Of a stretch of 64,000 bases of DNA, positions 46,305 to 58,342 are shown one piece after another (the stretch's first letter is position 1; every line of letters begins with the position of its first letter). A program made the position numbers and the translations under genes. Under the pieces are notes generated by a model, which searched no databases, was not told the origin of the DNA, and saw only the letters and a list, made by a program, of their open reading frames with translations. The DNA comes from Crambe crambe (Eukaryota > Porifera > Demospongiae > Poecilosclerida > Crambeidae): the NCBI GenBank assembly GCA_963924555.1, contig OZ004588.1, forward strand, positions 3,720,001 to 3,784,000, in the 5' to 3' direction.

Positions 46305-47147
46305 AGCGTAAGCCGCCGATTATCGACCAGTACGTATTATTGACCATGGCAGCAGCAATTATCGACTACTTAGTATACGGAAAGTCTACGGTAGTACACA
46401 AATGTAAACGGAGTTTAAGAAAATGGCTGCATTGAAAATATATGGGAAAAACTTACAAGTTCTAGAGAGAAAACAGGACTTCAACAGCAAGTATTTATCA
46501 ACTGCAGTATGAAAGTAAGTTACTAGCTCACGTTACCTATCGTCATGGCTCCAGAAGACCGCTTAAAAGGTATGAAAGCTATCGACTTAAAGTCGAATTT
46601 GGTGCTTGTTTAGTGAGGACTGTATCATAGATTATTACTGGATTCTGTAGGAATATGAAACACAGACCAATGAAGACTGTTTCCGAAAAGTATCACCAGA
46701 ATCCAACAAAAAGGAGAGCTTCTGCAGCAGTTCCATTTCACCGTTAAATTGTGGAGCAGTTTATGGTAGAAATGCTTCGTTCATTTTTTATACAATTTGT
46801 TATGATAATGTATTTTATAGCATAAAATAGTATAAAAGTATCTTTTTAAGGGCCCTAACATGTAGTGGAGCAAAACTGAAAGAAAGAATGGAACGGACGA
46901 TGATTGATATTATGATTTTCAACGGGTCGTCGAAAATAGGTGTCGGTGATCGATAAATGATTTTTTTGTTGACGTAGTAGATTCAGCATAGCAAAATTTC
47001 TATCCAATTGTGAGAAAAATAATTTATATGATGTTATAGAGGATGAAATTATCTTTCCTATAGTTGTTGTTTGAGACTTTGACGACCATCGGTGAGGGCG
47101 ATATGGTGCGAGGGGCAAAGTATGGTCGATAATCGGCGGCTTACGCT
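46305..47147. mobile_element. Non-autonomous pogo-like element, AGCGTAAGCC ends
   Basis: Exact 25-bp terminal inverted repeats (AGCGTAAGCCGCCGATTATC and on to GACCA). The end sequence resembles the right end of the decayed pogo-type element at about 58978-59022 (GTCGATAATTGATGG and GGACTTACGCTA). It has no full transposase gene. The mobilising source is inferred to be pogo/Tigger-like. Confidence 0.7.
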
Positions 47148-47151
47148 TATG

Positions 47152-47245
47152 TAGGGATTGTTGGCTGGATATACAGATGATCCCATTTCCATCCTTCTTG
47201 TTTCCTTACTTTTTTGAGCAGTAGTCATCCCTACATTTTTTTTCA
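47152..47245. mobile_element. TGTAGGG...CCCTACA MITE, copy 2
   Basis: Inverse copy of 46163-46262, ending AGTAGTCATCCCTACA. It lies directly beside the right end of the 46305-47147 element. Confidence 0.7.
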
Positions 47246-49100
47246 TTTCACGAAATGCTTTTTCCCTTACTTGTCTAATGTGTGACCTTGAAAGTGCAAC
47301 CCAAAATGGATACATAGACTGTTTCTTTCTTTGATCGTAGCCTTAGATGATGTAATAACCACATTAGCTCATAGTTAAGTTAGTACCTCTAATTATGCTA
47401 CGATAGAGCAGATATAAGTTCTCAAAGAAGAAATAGACATGGTTAAGTAAGTAGACATGGTCAAATGTGCACCATTTTAGTGTGGGAAGGGTTTATAATC
47501 CACTCAACCCCACCCCCACCCCTAGATCCAGCCCTGAATACTACTGTGCTCTGTTACCTAATTGGTCCTTTGTAGCTACCACAACCATAATTATGTTGAG
47601 AAAATCTAACTGCCTGCCCTATTATGAACTTCTGGTTACAACCCTGTAGTTATGTGGCTCAGATATCTACCATCATGGTTGCTTCCTACCCATGCCACAC
47701 CTACTGTAAGGGATCTATTATATATCAGTATTACGCATGCGCAATGCAATGGAATATTCAGAGTATTGCACTATTTCAGCAAACATGATGGGAATAAGGA
47801 TTTCCGGAACTACAACCAATGCTTCATGTCAATTTAAGGAGAGAGCCATCTAATATTGTAGACAGCAATACTATCCTTGTGATAACAAAATCAGTCCCAG
47901 AGAATATAATATTAGGGCATATTGAGAAGAAGGTAGCTGCAGTTCTGGCATCAATATTCGCCAGAACTTTTTATTAAAAGGTATAAAATAGACCACTTAA
48001 ACTTAACTGTTGAGGTGCAGTAGCATAGTACAAGCATGTGCGCGCGCAGTGCAGAACTTATTTACATCATGACATAATATTACAAGTAAAGAAAATCATT
48101 TATTCAAATAAATGAAGGTGATGTAGGGATGACTATAGTTAACTGGTCAAAAAAGAGATGAAACAAGAGCTGAATAAATGAGATTATGCAAGGATGAAGT
48201 CAAATGTGGGTACGTCACACCTAGTGACTGCACCCGGATTCGACAGAAACCATTAAACATAACGATTTAGGTAATAACATTGAACTGCATGCCTATACTA
48301 ACTATCCCTAATAATGTCTGCAGTTATTTTTGCTGACTCCTTCCAGCTTCTCCTTCATGTGAGTATTGGTATCATGGGTCCTTCCCCACTTCTTCAGTTT
48401 GTCATGAACATTAATCTTGTTCAGTACCTTAGACCCAGACACCTGCAGCTTCCTTGCTCAATCCATTAACATTAACTTCACATTTCATACTCTGGATTTC
48501 TCCTGATGAAAGCAAGGGTTAAAGTACCTCAGCTAAATGTAAACGACTGGTGTTACATTTGTATGGCTTAAAAGGGTGTTATCAAAATATGGGTCCTTAG
48601 ATTCAAGGGGTTGTTACTATTCAGCATCTAAGGTATCCCCCTAAATGGCATGCTTTGTGTGCTGTGTGGTCAGTCATACGCTAGCATAAGGGGTGAAGCA
48701 CACCAAAACTATGACATCTTTGAAGTGGTTACAGGTGTGATCAATAAGGAAATCACAGTTTGTATGCACTATGTGTGACCTTGAAAGTGTAAGTCAAAGT
48801 ACAGTGCCGTATGGATGTGTCATAGACTGTTTCTTCATTCATACAAGTGAGTGTTGGTGGGGGGGACACTTCATGTCTGTGCCTATGGCACACAAAAAAT
48901 TCTCGTCCATACCCACTTTTTATTAAACATGCCCATTAGATTAAGCTTCACCTCCACCAAAGAGAAGATGATGTCATTGATCGGATCACATGATGTGTGC
49001 TGAGTGTTCATAATAATGCTACAGCTGAACTATACTAACTACTTCTAGCTCCATGTAGCTCTATCTGTCGGGACAAGTCATTGTTAAAGCACTATTTCAG

Positions 49101-49866
49101 GCCATAGATTGTGTAGACTATGTAACCAGGATTGGAAATGCCCCATAGCAATAATACAATCTGCGTGGTACAATCTGTATTGCGGTGCGTGGTAGAGCTG
49201 AAAAGCTTAACGTGGAGGAATCGACCTCTCGAAGTTCAGAAGTAAGTCCATAGCATAGGTAGTAACTTCACTACCTTACTTGTGCAAAAAGCAAATTTTT
49301 TGCTAAGACATTCATGCCAGCCTGCTTTGGCTTTGTGTACCTGTATCTCATGAAAGAATAAATATTCAGCTTACAGTTTCAGAGTTTAGTATACACTCTA
49401 CTTCATGCCCTCATACGTGAAGTTTGCATGTATTCAAGAGTTTTAGCCAATAGTGTATCTTTGCGTACCTTTTTTGAAAAAATTAAATTATTTTCTAGTG
49501 CCCCCAATTTATATTCAAGTAGTTATTCCTTCATACCCTGCACCTATACTTTCCTATGCAATCCCTTGCCAAGAAAAAAAGCTCAATGATTAATTTTTAA
49601 TATTATATTCCTCAAGGATGATCGACTGATAGGGAGGCTTCAATATCTTCACTCACAGAAAATAGAGGTGAAGAAAAAACTGAAATAAATTACCAGGATC
49701 AATGGCTGCACACTTGATACCCATATAATGGCCATATTTGATAACAATTGTATTTTTTCTTATTGTATTAATTAATGCGGGCATGCATACACAATAAGGA
49801 GTGGCCAGGCAGTTTATATTGCGTTTCCAATCCAGGTCACGTAGTCTATACAATCTGTGGTCAGGT
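49101..49866. mobile_element. Inverted-repeat element (CAGGCCATAGATTG ends)
   Basis: AGATTGTGTAGACTATGTAA and CAGGATTGGAAATGC on the left pair with GCGTTTCCAATCCAGG and TCACGTAGTCTATACAATCT on the right. The arms are about 60 bp with a few mismatches. The interior of about 640 bp has no recognised gene. A minus-strand open frame covering the right arm appears to be incidental. Confidence 0.65.
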
Positions 49867-50451
49867 GGGACCAGGACAAGAGCTATAATACCATGAGTGT
49901 CCATGCCAAATCGGTAGAGTTGGCAGCTATGCACTAAATAGAACTGGTTAATACCCTTTGTGGATATCATCATCTTATTCACCATAATCTCCACTGTGGG
50001 TGTAACTCTATGCACATTTGTTAGAGTGCCGGGTCCTCAAGTGTTTGGTGTGCCAAATTAAACAGCTGTGGGTCCCTTTCCTGTCTATAATAGGAGCTGC
50101 TGAGTCAGTTTGGGGAATCCAAAACTCAATGTGTAGGATTCACCTGCTGATGTCAGAAGAGTGACATTTCCAATGAGGCCAAGAGTTGAGAATGCAAGCT
50201 TTGCAAATTTCCTAGTATTCAACAACCTTGTCTTTTCCTAAATATATGTTATGTGAAAATAATTTGGATCATTTTTAAGGGGAAATCAGTCCTTATGCAA
50301 GGACAAATAGAGTCCCTATGAAGGGACTCACCACTAAATGTGTACATGTTTATTCATATTGACTGAAGTGAAGTGGGTAGGTCCCTGCTAATATCTTTTA
50401 ATTAGTGTATTATAGATTTAATAAATTTTGTGATATTTTACATATTTACAG

Positions 50452-50718
50452 CTCCTCCCCTCAGTGTCAACAATGTTATGGCAGTCCTAAAGACACATTC
50501 ATTTTATGAAGTTTGTGACTGCCTGTGTATCCCTGACTACAAGTATAATTCTATAAAATACGAATATCACACAGACCAGGAAAGACTGGCAGCACTCATC
50601 AAGTATTGGATCTTTAATGATCCATGGGCATCCTGGAGGAAACTTATACATCAGCTTGACAAGTGGAATATGTCAGATATAGCGGACAGGATACGGAAGT
50701 ATGCAGAGAAACTAACAG
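50452..50718 (+). CDS. Death-domain exon, phase 1 on both sides
   Basis: 267 bp between TATTTACAG and GTCAGT encode 89 residues with the Death-fold pattern. Signs are VMAVLKTHSFYEVCDCLCIP, hydrophobic LAALIKYWIF, the WASWRKLIHQL tryptophan motif and DIADRIRKYAEKL. It is not terminal, since the frame leads into a donor. Partner exons are not identified; the exon at 59597-59821 has matching phase and might belong to the same gene across an intron filled with transposons. Confidence 0.7.
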
Positions 50719-51505
50719 GTCAGTGAGTATCATTACTCAGATGCTGAGATGTGGTAATATGATTGAGCCCACACACTAATTGTATTAGTGAGGAAAGAAA
50801 TATATGTACATTGACATATAGTACGTGGACAGATTCAGCATGCTGCAGTTCAATTCTAGAAGTCGGTGGTCAGTCAATTTATGGATCCTACATTCTTTTA
50901 TATCAGCATAGACTGTTCTTTTAGATAAGATTCAGTTGCAGCTAGTGTATTATCTCTAATTCCTCTAAGTGTACTATCTGCATTTTTTTGACTGGTAGCA
51001 CATAACATATGAGGACATGAGAGTATGACATTTTAAACAATTGCATATAATTAAGTATTCTAACTTCTATATCTGCTGAGTCAGCTATATCTTGGAGTTG
51101 ATTGTAACTACTTGACTGCTGCACATGCTGAGACCCATGCCCAGTTGTTAAGAGTAGAGACTCAAAGTCTGTAGTACATGTAACAAAGTTTAATTTTTTT
51201 CTTGTCAATTTCATTGCACTATTCCAACAAACCCTATTATAGTCTATCTACATTCACTCTGACACCTTGAAGTTAATGAGTCATGTGATCAGCTCTCTGC
51301 TGATGTCTGAAATCAGTCAGGAACCGACAAAGTTATACCGTAGTTCCAGAAATTTATAAGTTGAAATATTTTGCATTTTTATTTTTCAATGAAATTTAAT
51401 TTCGGAAACATTATATACAACATCTGAAAATTTTAAACAACGAATTGTTATTGCATCAGATGTGCGTGAATTAGAGTTTGACTAGTTACCACATGTACGT
51501 ATGTA

Positions 51506-51856
51506 ATGGCAGAGTCACAATGTGAGGTGGATTCCTGCATCAGAGGCTATCATGAACACAGAGCAATATGGACAGCAGCTATTGGAGAGTCTCTTTGTTG
51601 TATTAGGGGAGCCTACTAATACAATAGATCAATACACTGTTGCTGTAATTAGAAGTGGACTAGTTGTTGGACATTTTCCTAAGAAGATTCCAAGAGTTTG
51701 CTCACTTTTTTGAGGAGAGGAGGTACCATATATTGTATAGTCACCACCACCAGGAGATATTCCGCAGACCTCCCTCAAAGTGGACTAGAGATCCCCTGTA
51801 CTTTGCACTTTGAAGGGAAGAAGAAAGAAATCAATTCTTTGAAAAGGCACTTGAAA
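51506..51856 (+). pseudogene. HIRAN-like single-domain gene with two frameshifts
   Basis: Starting at ATG 51506 the frame reads MAESQCEVDSCIRGYHEHR, then GESLCCI. It shifts in the GGGG run near 51619 to EPTNTIDQYTVAVIRSG and VVGHFPKKIPRVCSLF, and shifts back in the T run near 51706 to LRRGGTIYCIV and RRYSADLPQSGLEIPC. The N-D-Y-A-V-G-P pattern fits HIRAN-type domains, which bind DNA ends in nuclear repair factors. Small stand-alone proteins of this kind are common in sponges and cnidarians from memory. Both shifts fall in homopolymers and cancel, so sequencing error and true decay are both possible. Confidence 0.6.
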
Positions 51857-51979
51857 AACACATGCCCAATCTCAATTCATAATCAGTACTTACATCATTG
51901 TTTTCATCTGCTAAAATTGTATTATAAAAGTTACTACACATTAAGTACATCAATCAATCACTGTTCACATCCACTTCTT

Positions 51980-53340
51980 CTATCGCTGAATCTTCCATGT
52001 CTGAAAAACTGTTGGAATCCACACTATCCACAGCAAGTGCCTCATTCCAGCTTTGATGAACCCGTTCATTATGAATGACGGATTATCAGCAATGTGCTGA
52101 ACTGTCTCGACAAGCCATTTGGCACCAACTTCTTTCATAGCTGGTAAACATAGGTCAACAGGTTCCAAGTTAGCAGCTTCAATATCTGGCTCTTGATCCA
52201 ACTGCTCTGCTCTTTGACTTGAATACCAGTCTTGAAATTTTCGCCGAAGAAAATCCTTCACAGGTTTATTAACGGAGAGGTCCATTGGCTGTAATAAATC
52301 TGTGGTATTAGCAGGCAACAAATAAACATGAATGGAATTCACTCACATGGAGTGATTTGACCTTTAAAATTATCCATAATCACAAGGGCAGACTTGTCTT
52401 CCCCCAAATTGTCTTTTTGCTTTTAAACATATGGAATGATTATGGCTTTGATGTATTGAAGCATCGTTTCTTCATTTGACCAATATTTTGGTGAATGTGT
52501 AATATCCCAGTCACTCGGAAATTTGAAATGGGGGTGACAACGGTTTATCTTGCCCTGGGGGGATATTTTTTCCATTTCAACAGTGGAATTGACATCATCT
52601 AGAAATTCCTTCTTCATCTGTGAAAAATTGGCAACACTAAATTTGTTCTTTATTGTGGTGGGTTTTCGCTGGATAAATTTCATCTGCACAAGAAGTGAAT
52701 TTGCCCATGGTCTGTTCAATTTTATATAGCCACCAAACTCTTCTAATTTGAACTTGTCATGATTATGCCATCACAATACCTTGAGCAGCAGCAACAACAA
52801 TACGTGCAGATACACCTCCAGCTCCTTTCAGTTTCAGCAAAATTAATATGCTTGCAAACCGTATCTAAATGGTCCCCCAGCAAAAGTGGCCTACCATGCT
52901 TTCTCTCAGGAAGCTCATCCACATCATTATCATTTGTTTTCCATTTCTCTCACACTTTCAAGGTAGTCCTTCTTGATTGAGTAGATGGAACTACTGCTGA
53001 TTTTTACCCTCAACTTTCGAGAGAAATGTGCAGCAGCTGCTGCAACTCCATCTGACTTGCATATCTGCCCATATCAGCACGATCCTTAGGACTATATCTG
53101 GAATTGTCATCTTTTTCCCAAGCTAGCTTAGCTACCTACGTAAGTACATACTTCATGTATGGACAACGTTTTTCTGTTTCTTAGCTTCACCCATAACTTT
53201 GTCCACTTCCTTATTGGCAAGCGCTACTGCCCTTGAGGTCATAATGTTAGATAAAGATCTACTGGGGCTTGGAAGTCCATCTTTAGCCTTGAAATACTTC
53301 CGTAAAGACGTACATGTGTCGAGTATGCCAGAGCCACATG
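51980..53340 (-). pseudogene. Decayed pogo/Tigger-type DDE transposase
   Basis: On the minus strand, broken pieces appear in the expected order. They are KHGRPLLLGDHLDTVCKHINF (helix-turn-helix region, near 52890), then QMKFIQRKPTTIKNKFSVAN, CHPHFKFPSDWDITHSPKYW and EETMLQYIKAIIIPYV (DDE core), then KSALVIMDNFKG (catalytic Asp region), then LPANTTDLLQPMDLSVNKP (C-terminal signature). A stretch after MEKISPQ is missing and there are frameshifts and stops. It is clearly dead. It is a different subfamily from the copy at 55800-58245. Its overlap with the HIRAN tail at 51980-52078 is only of open frames. Confidence 0.8.
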
Positions 53341-53423
53341 TTATCTAAATTTACGTAATTTAAATTTTCATACAAATATAATTTTCTGGTAAGTAATTTC
53401 GGAATACTTCCAACTTCCGAAAA

Positions 53424-53614
53424 CAGGGGCAGCTGAGTGACCCAAAAAAGTGGGGGAGCTCAAAATTGCATGCGCATCGATGACTACTAATATGCAACAT
53501 CATTAGTGACTAGACAGTAGATTTTACTGCTGCAGTTGGTCAATTATATAATGGGTCAAAAAAGTGGGGGGGGGGGGCTCCAGCCCCTCCCGCCCCCACC
53601 CTCAGCCGCCACTG
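53424..53614. mobile_element. Possible hAT-type MITE (CAG..GGC.GCTGAG ends)
   Basis: CAGGGGCAGCTGAG on the left and CTCAGCCGCCACTG on the right are imperfect inverted repeats. Repeated CAAAAAAGTGGGGG lies inside each. No clear 8-bp target duplication was found. Confidence 0.4.
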
Positions 53615-53619
53615 GAAAA

Positions 53620-54311
53620 TATTCTGGAACTATGGTAACTAGTATCACAAATACTCTAAGTGCTAAGTACATTTTTTCAAAGCTATCTAGATCTTGGGGT
53701 TGGTAGGTGAATGCACTGCACATATAGAAAGAGAGCAAACATAGATGTTCTATGTAACTGAAATTATTCTGTAATAATTATATGGAAATGAGTTGTCTCA
53801 CATAGCCAGCCTCTTGATCGCAACTCTAAGATTACTAGCATATGTTAGGAAAGCCTCTCGAAGAGGTTTTGTCCCTAGATATTCCAGGACCAGAAGGGGT
53901 GTGGTTAAGCGAATTAGACTCTTGCTCTCTAATACAATTCTTTTTTTGGCTAGCAATAAACTTAGGTCAGTCAGTCCTATTGAAGACAACTGCAAGAAAT
54001 GTGAACAAACTACGTATAGTAATAAGAGACTTGCTGTATTCTCATAAACTAAATATTCTTAGGGAAAGTTTAGGATTATCTTGGACATGTGGTTTAACAT
54101 CTAGGGGGTGAAATTTCCCCTATGCTTCCCCCCTTTATGGTTAGTTAGACACAAGAATTAGGTAGTTTGAGGTTTCCATGCAATGGTTAACAGTGACTTC
54201 TAAATGTTTAATCTCGTAACTTCCCCTCCAAGTGGAAAATCCTCTTATTTGTATGCTTTGGTTTATTATGAAAGAGCCACCGTTGGAAAAGCTGGACCAT
54301 CCACAGCTACT
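53620..54311. other. Unassigned stretch
   Basis: Between 53793 and 54111 more than one frame on both strands is open for 60-90 codons, for example MLGKPLEEVLSLDIPGPEG. No domain was recognised and no splice-supported model could be built. It could be a relic of an unknown element. Confidence 0.3.
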
Positions 54312-54315
54312 TTAA

Positions 54316-55324
54316 AGGGTAACTGACATGAAAAAATTATTTCTCAGTTTATTACATTTTTGGGTTGTTTTGTATGCCTACATTACTGGGAAGAAATATG
54401 ATAAGCATTTGTTGAAGTCTCACCGAGAAAGTAGCAGTAGAAGTTGGCCATTTGATTTATATCCTGTTTGGGGCGGGGCTTACTTGTGAGGGACAATCTC
54501 TATTGAAAATAATACAAATGTTGGAGTCTGTATTTCACATAAGGTTTGATATTTCCATAGTTTGCACTAACAAATGCTAGGGTATGTTAAAGGCTGTAAC
54601 AAAATTTAAAGTCCATGCCTCTGATCAAAGGTGAGCTATCCTTCACTACATACAAGATGTAAAAACAGGCTTTCTGAGGTGATGGCCAATCTAAGTATGC
54701 TGTAGGTAGGGGCCTAAAAATCTTAGATAGACTTACTGGAGTATGTGTGAGCTATCTCAGATATGTGTGAGCTATACAGCACAAAGATGATGCCTAATGG
54801 CTAGGCTAAGTGGCTAGTCAGCTTGTATGCTTAGTTTGACAATCAGTAGGTATGCAATTGTGCTGTATAGCTCACACATGCTCCAGTAAGTCCATCTGAG
54901 AATTCTAGCCCCCTACCTACAGCATGATAAGCTGGTCATCAGTTCTGAGAGCTTGTTTCTACATTTTGAAGTGGTTCTTTGGATATCTCACCTTTGGTAA
55001 TAGTCATGAACTTCAAATTTTGGTATAACTTTTAGCATACTCTAAGATTAACTTGTGCAAGGTTTGGAGGGAATACACTAAACCATGTGTGAAATACAGA
55101 CTCCAGCATTTGTATTATTTTCAATAGAGATTGTACAATGAGTTCCCTCTATGACATCACAAGTAAGCCCCGCCCAAAACAGGATGTAAATGAAATTGTC
55201 AACTTCTACTGCTATTTTCTCAGTGAAACTTCAACCAATGATTCTCATATTTCTTCTTCCCAGTAATGTAGGCATACAAAACAACCCAAAAATGTAATAA
55301 AAAATTTTTCATGTCAGTTACCCT
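54316..55324. mobile_element. 1-kb palindromic element flanked by TTAA
   Basis: The ends AGGGTAACTGACATGAA and the reverse complement lie directly inside TTAA on both sides (54312-54315, 55325-55328). The arms of nearly 490 bp are inverted copies throughout, with matching landmarks such as GTTGTTTTGTATGCCTACAT and TAGCTCACACAT. The loop is only a few tens of bases. TTAA flanks point to piggyBac-type mobilisation. No transposase inside. Confidence 0.85.
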
Positions 55325-56339
55325 TTAATGTCTCCGAGAGTTTGAGCTGACAATTTGCATGTGATGAGGGCCAAAGTTCTTCGAAGTAGCCGATGTTCGA
55401 ATATGGTAGTTAGTATGTCTTGCCGATAAATGGTTGGTGTGGACGATCAATGGGGTAATAGTCGTTTTTCTTTATGTGTCCGTATGTTTTCCTGTAAAGT
55501 GAAATAAGAAGATAGCACCATCGAAATCTGTGATCATTAATACCCTTTACCAGACCATATCATAAAATTCTTATGTGCCAGTTTTTTGGTACGATCAATG
55601 AAAGAAGGTATAATAATGAAATAATGAAAGTCAACATAAAGGACATAGCTTGGTATTACTAGAATCTGCAGTCCTCTTGCAACCACCTGCCACAACTACA
55701 CTCCAACCAATCCCTATCAGTGCCTTCATCATCTTCATAAGAGCCATAACAAACACAGCAAAGGTCAGTTTGTATGGTATTGACATGAAGCTTAGCTTTC
55801 TTTCTTGAAGAACGTGCAATTCGGAATTAGATTCAAAATCTTTTCCACGCTTTCCTGTTTTGGCACTCTTTTGAGCTTTTTTTCAGCAGCCTGGCGAGCC
55901 TTTTCCTCCTGCTTACGAGCTCTTTCTTCTGCCTTACGAACCTTTTCTTCTTGCTTACACTTTTGTTCTTCTTCTCTTTGCTTTCACTTCAACAATCTCT
56001 CTTCCATTCGCTTCTGTTTTTCATCTGCTTCACGCTTCTTCTGTTCTTCCTTTTCTCTTAAAATAGCAATACACTCATCACTTGTCAAAACACGTGCACT
56101 CTTTGTCTTGGGTTTCAATCCCTTTGTTCTTATAGGAAGGTTCAAAATATATCTGAAAGGGGAGAATGATTATTGCCAATGGGGGTTGTTGAAGTAGATA
56201 GTGACCATACATGAGAGAAAGAAGTCGCTGATTTAGGTTGAGAGGGAGTAGCGACTGCTGATAACACACCTGACTTGACTTGAGAGGGAGTTGTTGACAA
56301 CACACCGGAGAGAGAGGGAGGAGTCAAAGTTAATGATTG

Positions 56340-56660
56340 AGAGACATTTGCAGACAGACCTGGCAGAGAGGATGGACTGATAGAAGTTAGATTTGTAGAT
56401 GGACCTGGCCGAGAGGATAGATTGATAGTTGTAGATGTAGATGGACTGACATTTGCAGGCCAAAAGGATGAACCGACATTCACAGACGGACCTGGCTGAG
56501 AGGAAGAACTGATAGTTGCAGACAGGCCTGGCTGAGATCCGGAAGAACTGATAGTCGTGAATGGGCCTGGCTGAGAGGAAGAACTGATAGTCGTAGATGG
56601 GCCTGGCTGAGAGGAAGAACTGATAGTCATAGACGGGCCTGGCTGAGAGGAGTCGTAGAC
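56340..56660. repeat. 36-bp coding minisatellite (Ser/Pro/Gly)
   Basis: Repeats of CCTGGCTGAGAGGAAGAACT plus 16 bp on the plus strand give 12-residue SSSSQPGPSTTI units on the minus strand in the transposase tail. They become degenerate toward 56340. Frames differ on either side of about 56650. Confidence 0.75.
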
Positions 56661-57253
56661 AGACTCGAAGAACTGATAGCCGGCGTAGGTGGCCTGTCTT
56701 CGGCATGATAGATTTTAAGCCAGGCAATGTACTTTGGATCGAATATATCGTAACCCTCTTCATATCGATTGGCATAGAGAAGCTGTTCTTCGGCTGAAAA
56801 GTACATTTCATCTTCACTATGATCAGTGGGGTCAGCAGTATCTTTGGAGTTATCAGCATCCTTGGAGTCACCAGCATCGTCTACATCAACTGGAATTTGA
56901 ATAATAAAATTCTAATCAAACCACAAGATAAAATTGAATTACTTACCAGTGTATTCTGCAGTTGTTATGGCTTGACAATTGAAGGGATAAATACCAGTTT
57001 TCTTAAACCCATTGATTAAGTTGGAAGGTATTATAGCAGTCAACCAAGCAGGTTTGAAAACGCTGCAGAAATTTAGCTTCGATATCACTTTAGTGGGATT
57101 ATTTTGATAGAATGTGTGACAAGATTGCTGCCATAATGTCTTCAGAGCTCGGAAAAAACTGACATCAAGAGGTTGGCACTCGTGCGTGGTATGAGGTGGT
57201 AAACAAAATATTATGATTCTATTATCTTTGGCAAATTTGATGGTATTTGGCTC

Positions 57254-57420
57254 AAAATGAGAACTATGTCCATCTAATATGAGGAGGAGAGGATGCCTTG
57301 ATACGGCATTTGGAAGAAAATGCTTCTTTAACTAAACAAAATGAGAACTATGTCCATCTAATATGAGGAGGAGAGGATGCCTTGATACGGCATTTGGAAG
57401 AAAATGCTTCTTTAACTAAA
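57254..57420. repeat. 84-bp exact tandem duplication in transposase
   Basis: The 84-bp unit from 57254 is repeated from 57338 almost without change. It is a multiple of three and duplicates the HFLPNAV...DGHSSHF segment. A TAG/TTAA context at each junction creates stops on the minus strand. The exactness points to a young event. Confidence 0.85.
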
Positions 57421-58342
57421 AAGTTCTTGATCTGCCCACCCTTTGTCACTTACAGCATATCTGGTGCCAACTACTTCATCTCTACTCCACAGTGGACTGA
57501 TCTGTTTAGCGGCAAATATAATAAACGGGGGGAGGGCTTGACCAGTAGCATTCCCACAACCAATCACAGTTACTTGAGCTTTTTGCCCACTGGTACGATA
57601 CCTTTTTTTTTTTTTTTTTTGGCCCTTTTTTGCAACAATCTTTGGTGGCCGAGGCTCCAGCGGCATACCCGTTTCATCCATGTTATAAATGGTTTCTGGA
57701 AACTTGTCAAACTTATTTTCATCATACATTTTTCTCAGAAGATCAAAATATGTCTTCATGTTGTCTGAAGTCATGGTATTCATTCGAACACACGCAGTTG
57801 AATCACCAAGACGAAGAGAGAGAGTCTTGTTCCGTTGCAAAAATCTCTGCCACCAACCATTGCTAAGTGCTGAGCCTTTTAAAATCCCTTTTCCCTTCAG
57901 ATAACTCTCAACTAAACATCGTACATCACGTCGTGTCTTACCGAAGCCTATAGAGGGAGCTAAAAGTAGGTGACTTGACAATTCCTTCTCCTCATCCCTT
58001 GACAAGTACAGCTTAGGTCCAGGATTAACTCTGTGTGTAACACGACCACTGAGACGATCCTTCAATGTTGATTGTGGAACACCATGAAGATCAGCAGCAT
58101 GGTTTCCAGAAAGCCCATCTTTTATCACACTCTTTATAGCAGCTGCCATCTGATCGTCGGACGTACTTTAGCTTGATAAGATTCTTTAGCTTTAGCTGAA
58201 GGATGAAAATGTCTGAAGCCTTTCCTTTTTTTGTTTGGCATCTCCTTAAACTACATTACAAAAAGAAAATCAATAATGAAGTAGCTATACCCAAGTGTGA
58301 ATAGTTAACTGCGTAATACTTGAGCAGAATTGCAAGCCATAC

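Larger units (their letters stand above)
45182..50450. other. Repeat-filled intergenic stretch
   Basis: No gene is supported between the pseudokinase-ROCO gene and the next Death-like exon. It contains the repeats listed separately at 45478, 46163, 46305, 47152 and 49101. A further fragment with TGTAGGGATGAC near 48123 belongs to the 46163/47152 family. Open frames of up to 120 codons here lie in repeats and show no domain. Confidence 0.5.
55800..58245 (-). pseudogene. Pogo/Tigger-type transposase gene with Ser/Pro-rich and Lys/Glu-rich tail, disrupted
   Basis: Minus strand, in order. A start MPNKKRKGFRHFHP (58241) shifts frame once. Then MAAAIKSVIKDG and HAADLHGVPQSTLKDRLSG (Psq-type helix-turn-helix), FGKTRRDVRCLVESYLKGKG (CENP-B-like DNA binding) and YNMDETGMPLEPRP (first catalytic Asp). 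Past a frameshift near 57415 come LILDGHSSHFEPNTI (second Asp region) and FCLPPHTTHECQPLDVSFF. After an intron an acidic segment (EDEMYFSAEEQLLYANRYEE) leads into 12-residue SSSSQPGPSTTI repeats and a Lys/Glu-rich end. An 84-bp duplication at 57254-57420 and frameshifts disable it. Open frames of up to 245 codons suggest recent decay. Confidence 0.8.

Noticed and set aside
49653-50015. 120-codon minus-strand frame
   Set aside because: Part of it is the right arm of the 49101-49866 inverted repeat; no domain or splice support.
53793-54111. Possible organellar insertion or unknown gene
   Set aside because: Several frames are open, but no mitochondrial or other protein could be recognised; left unassigned.
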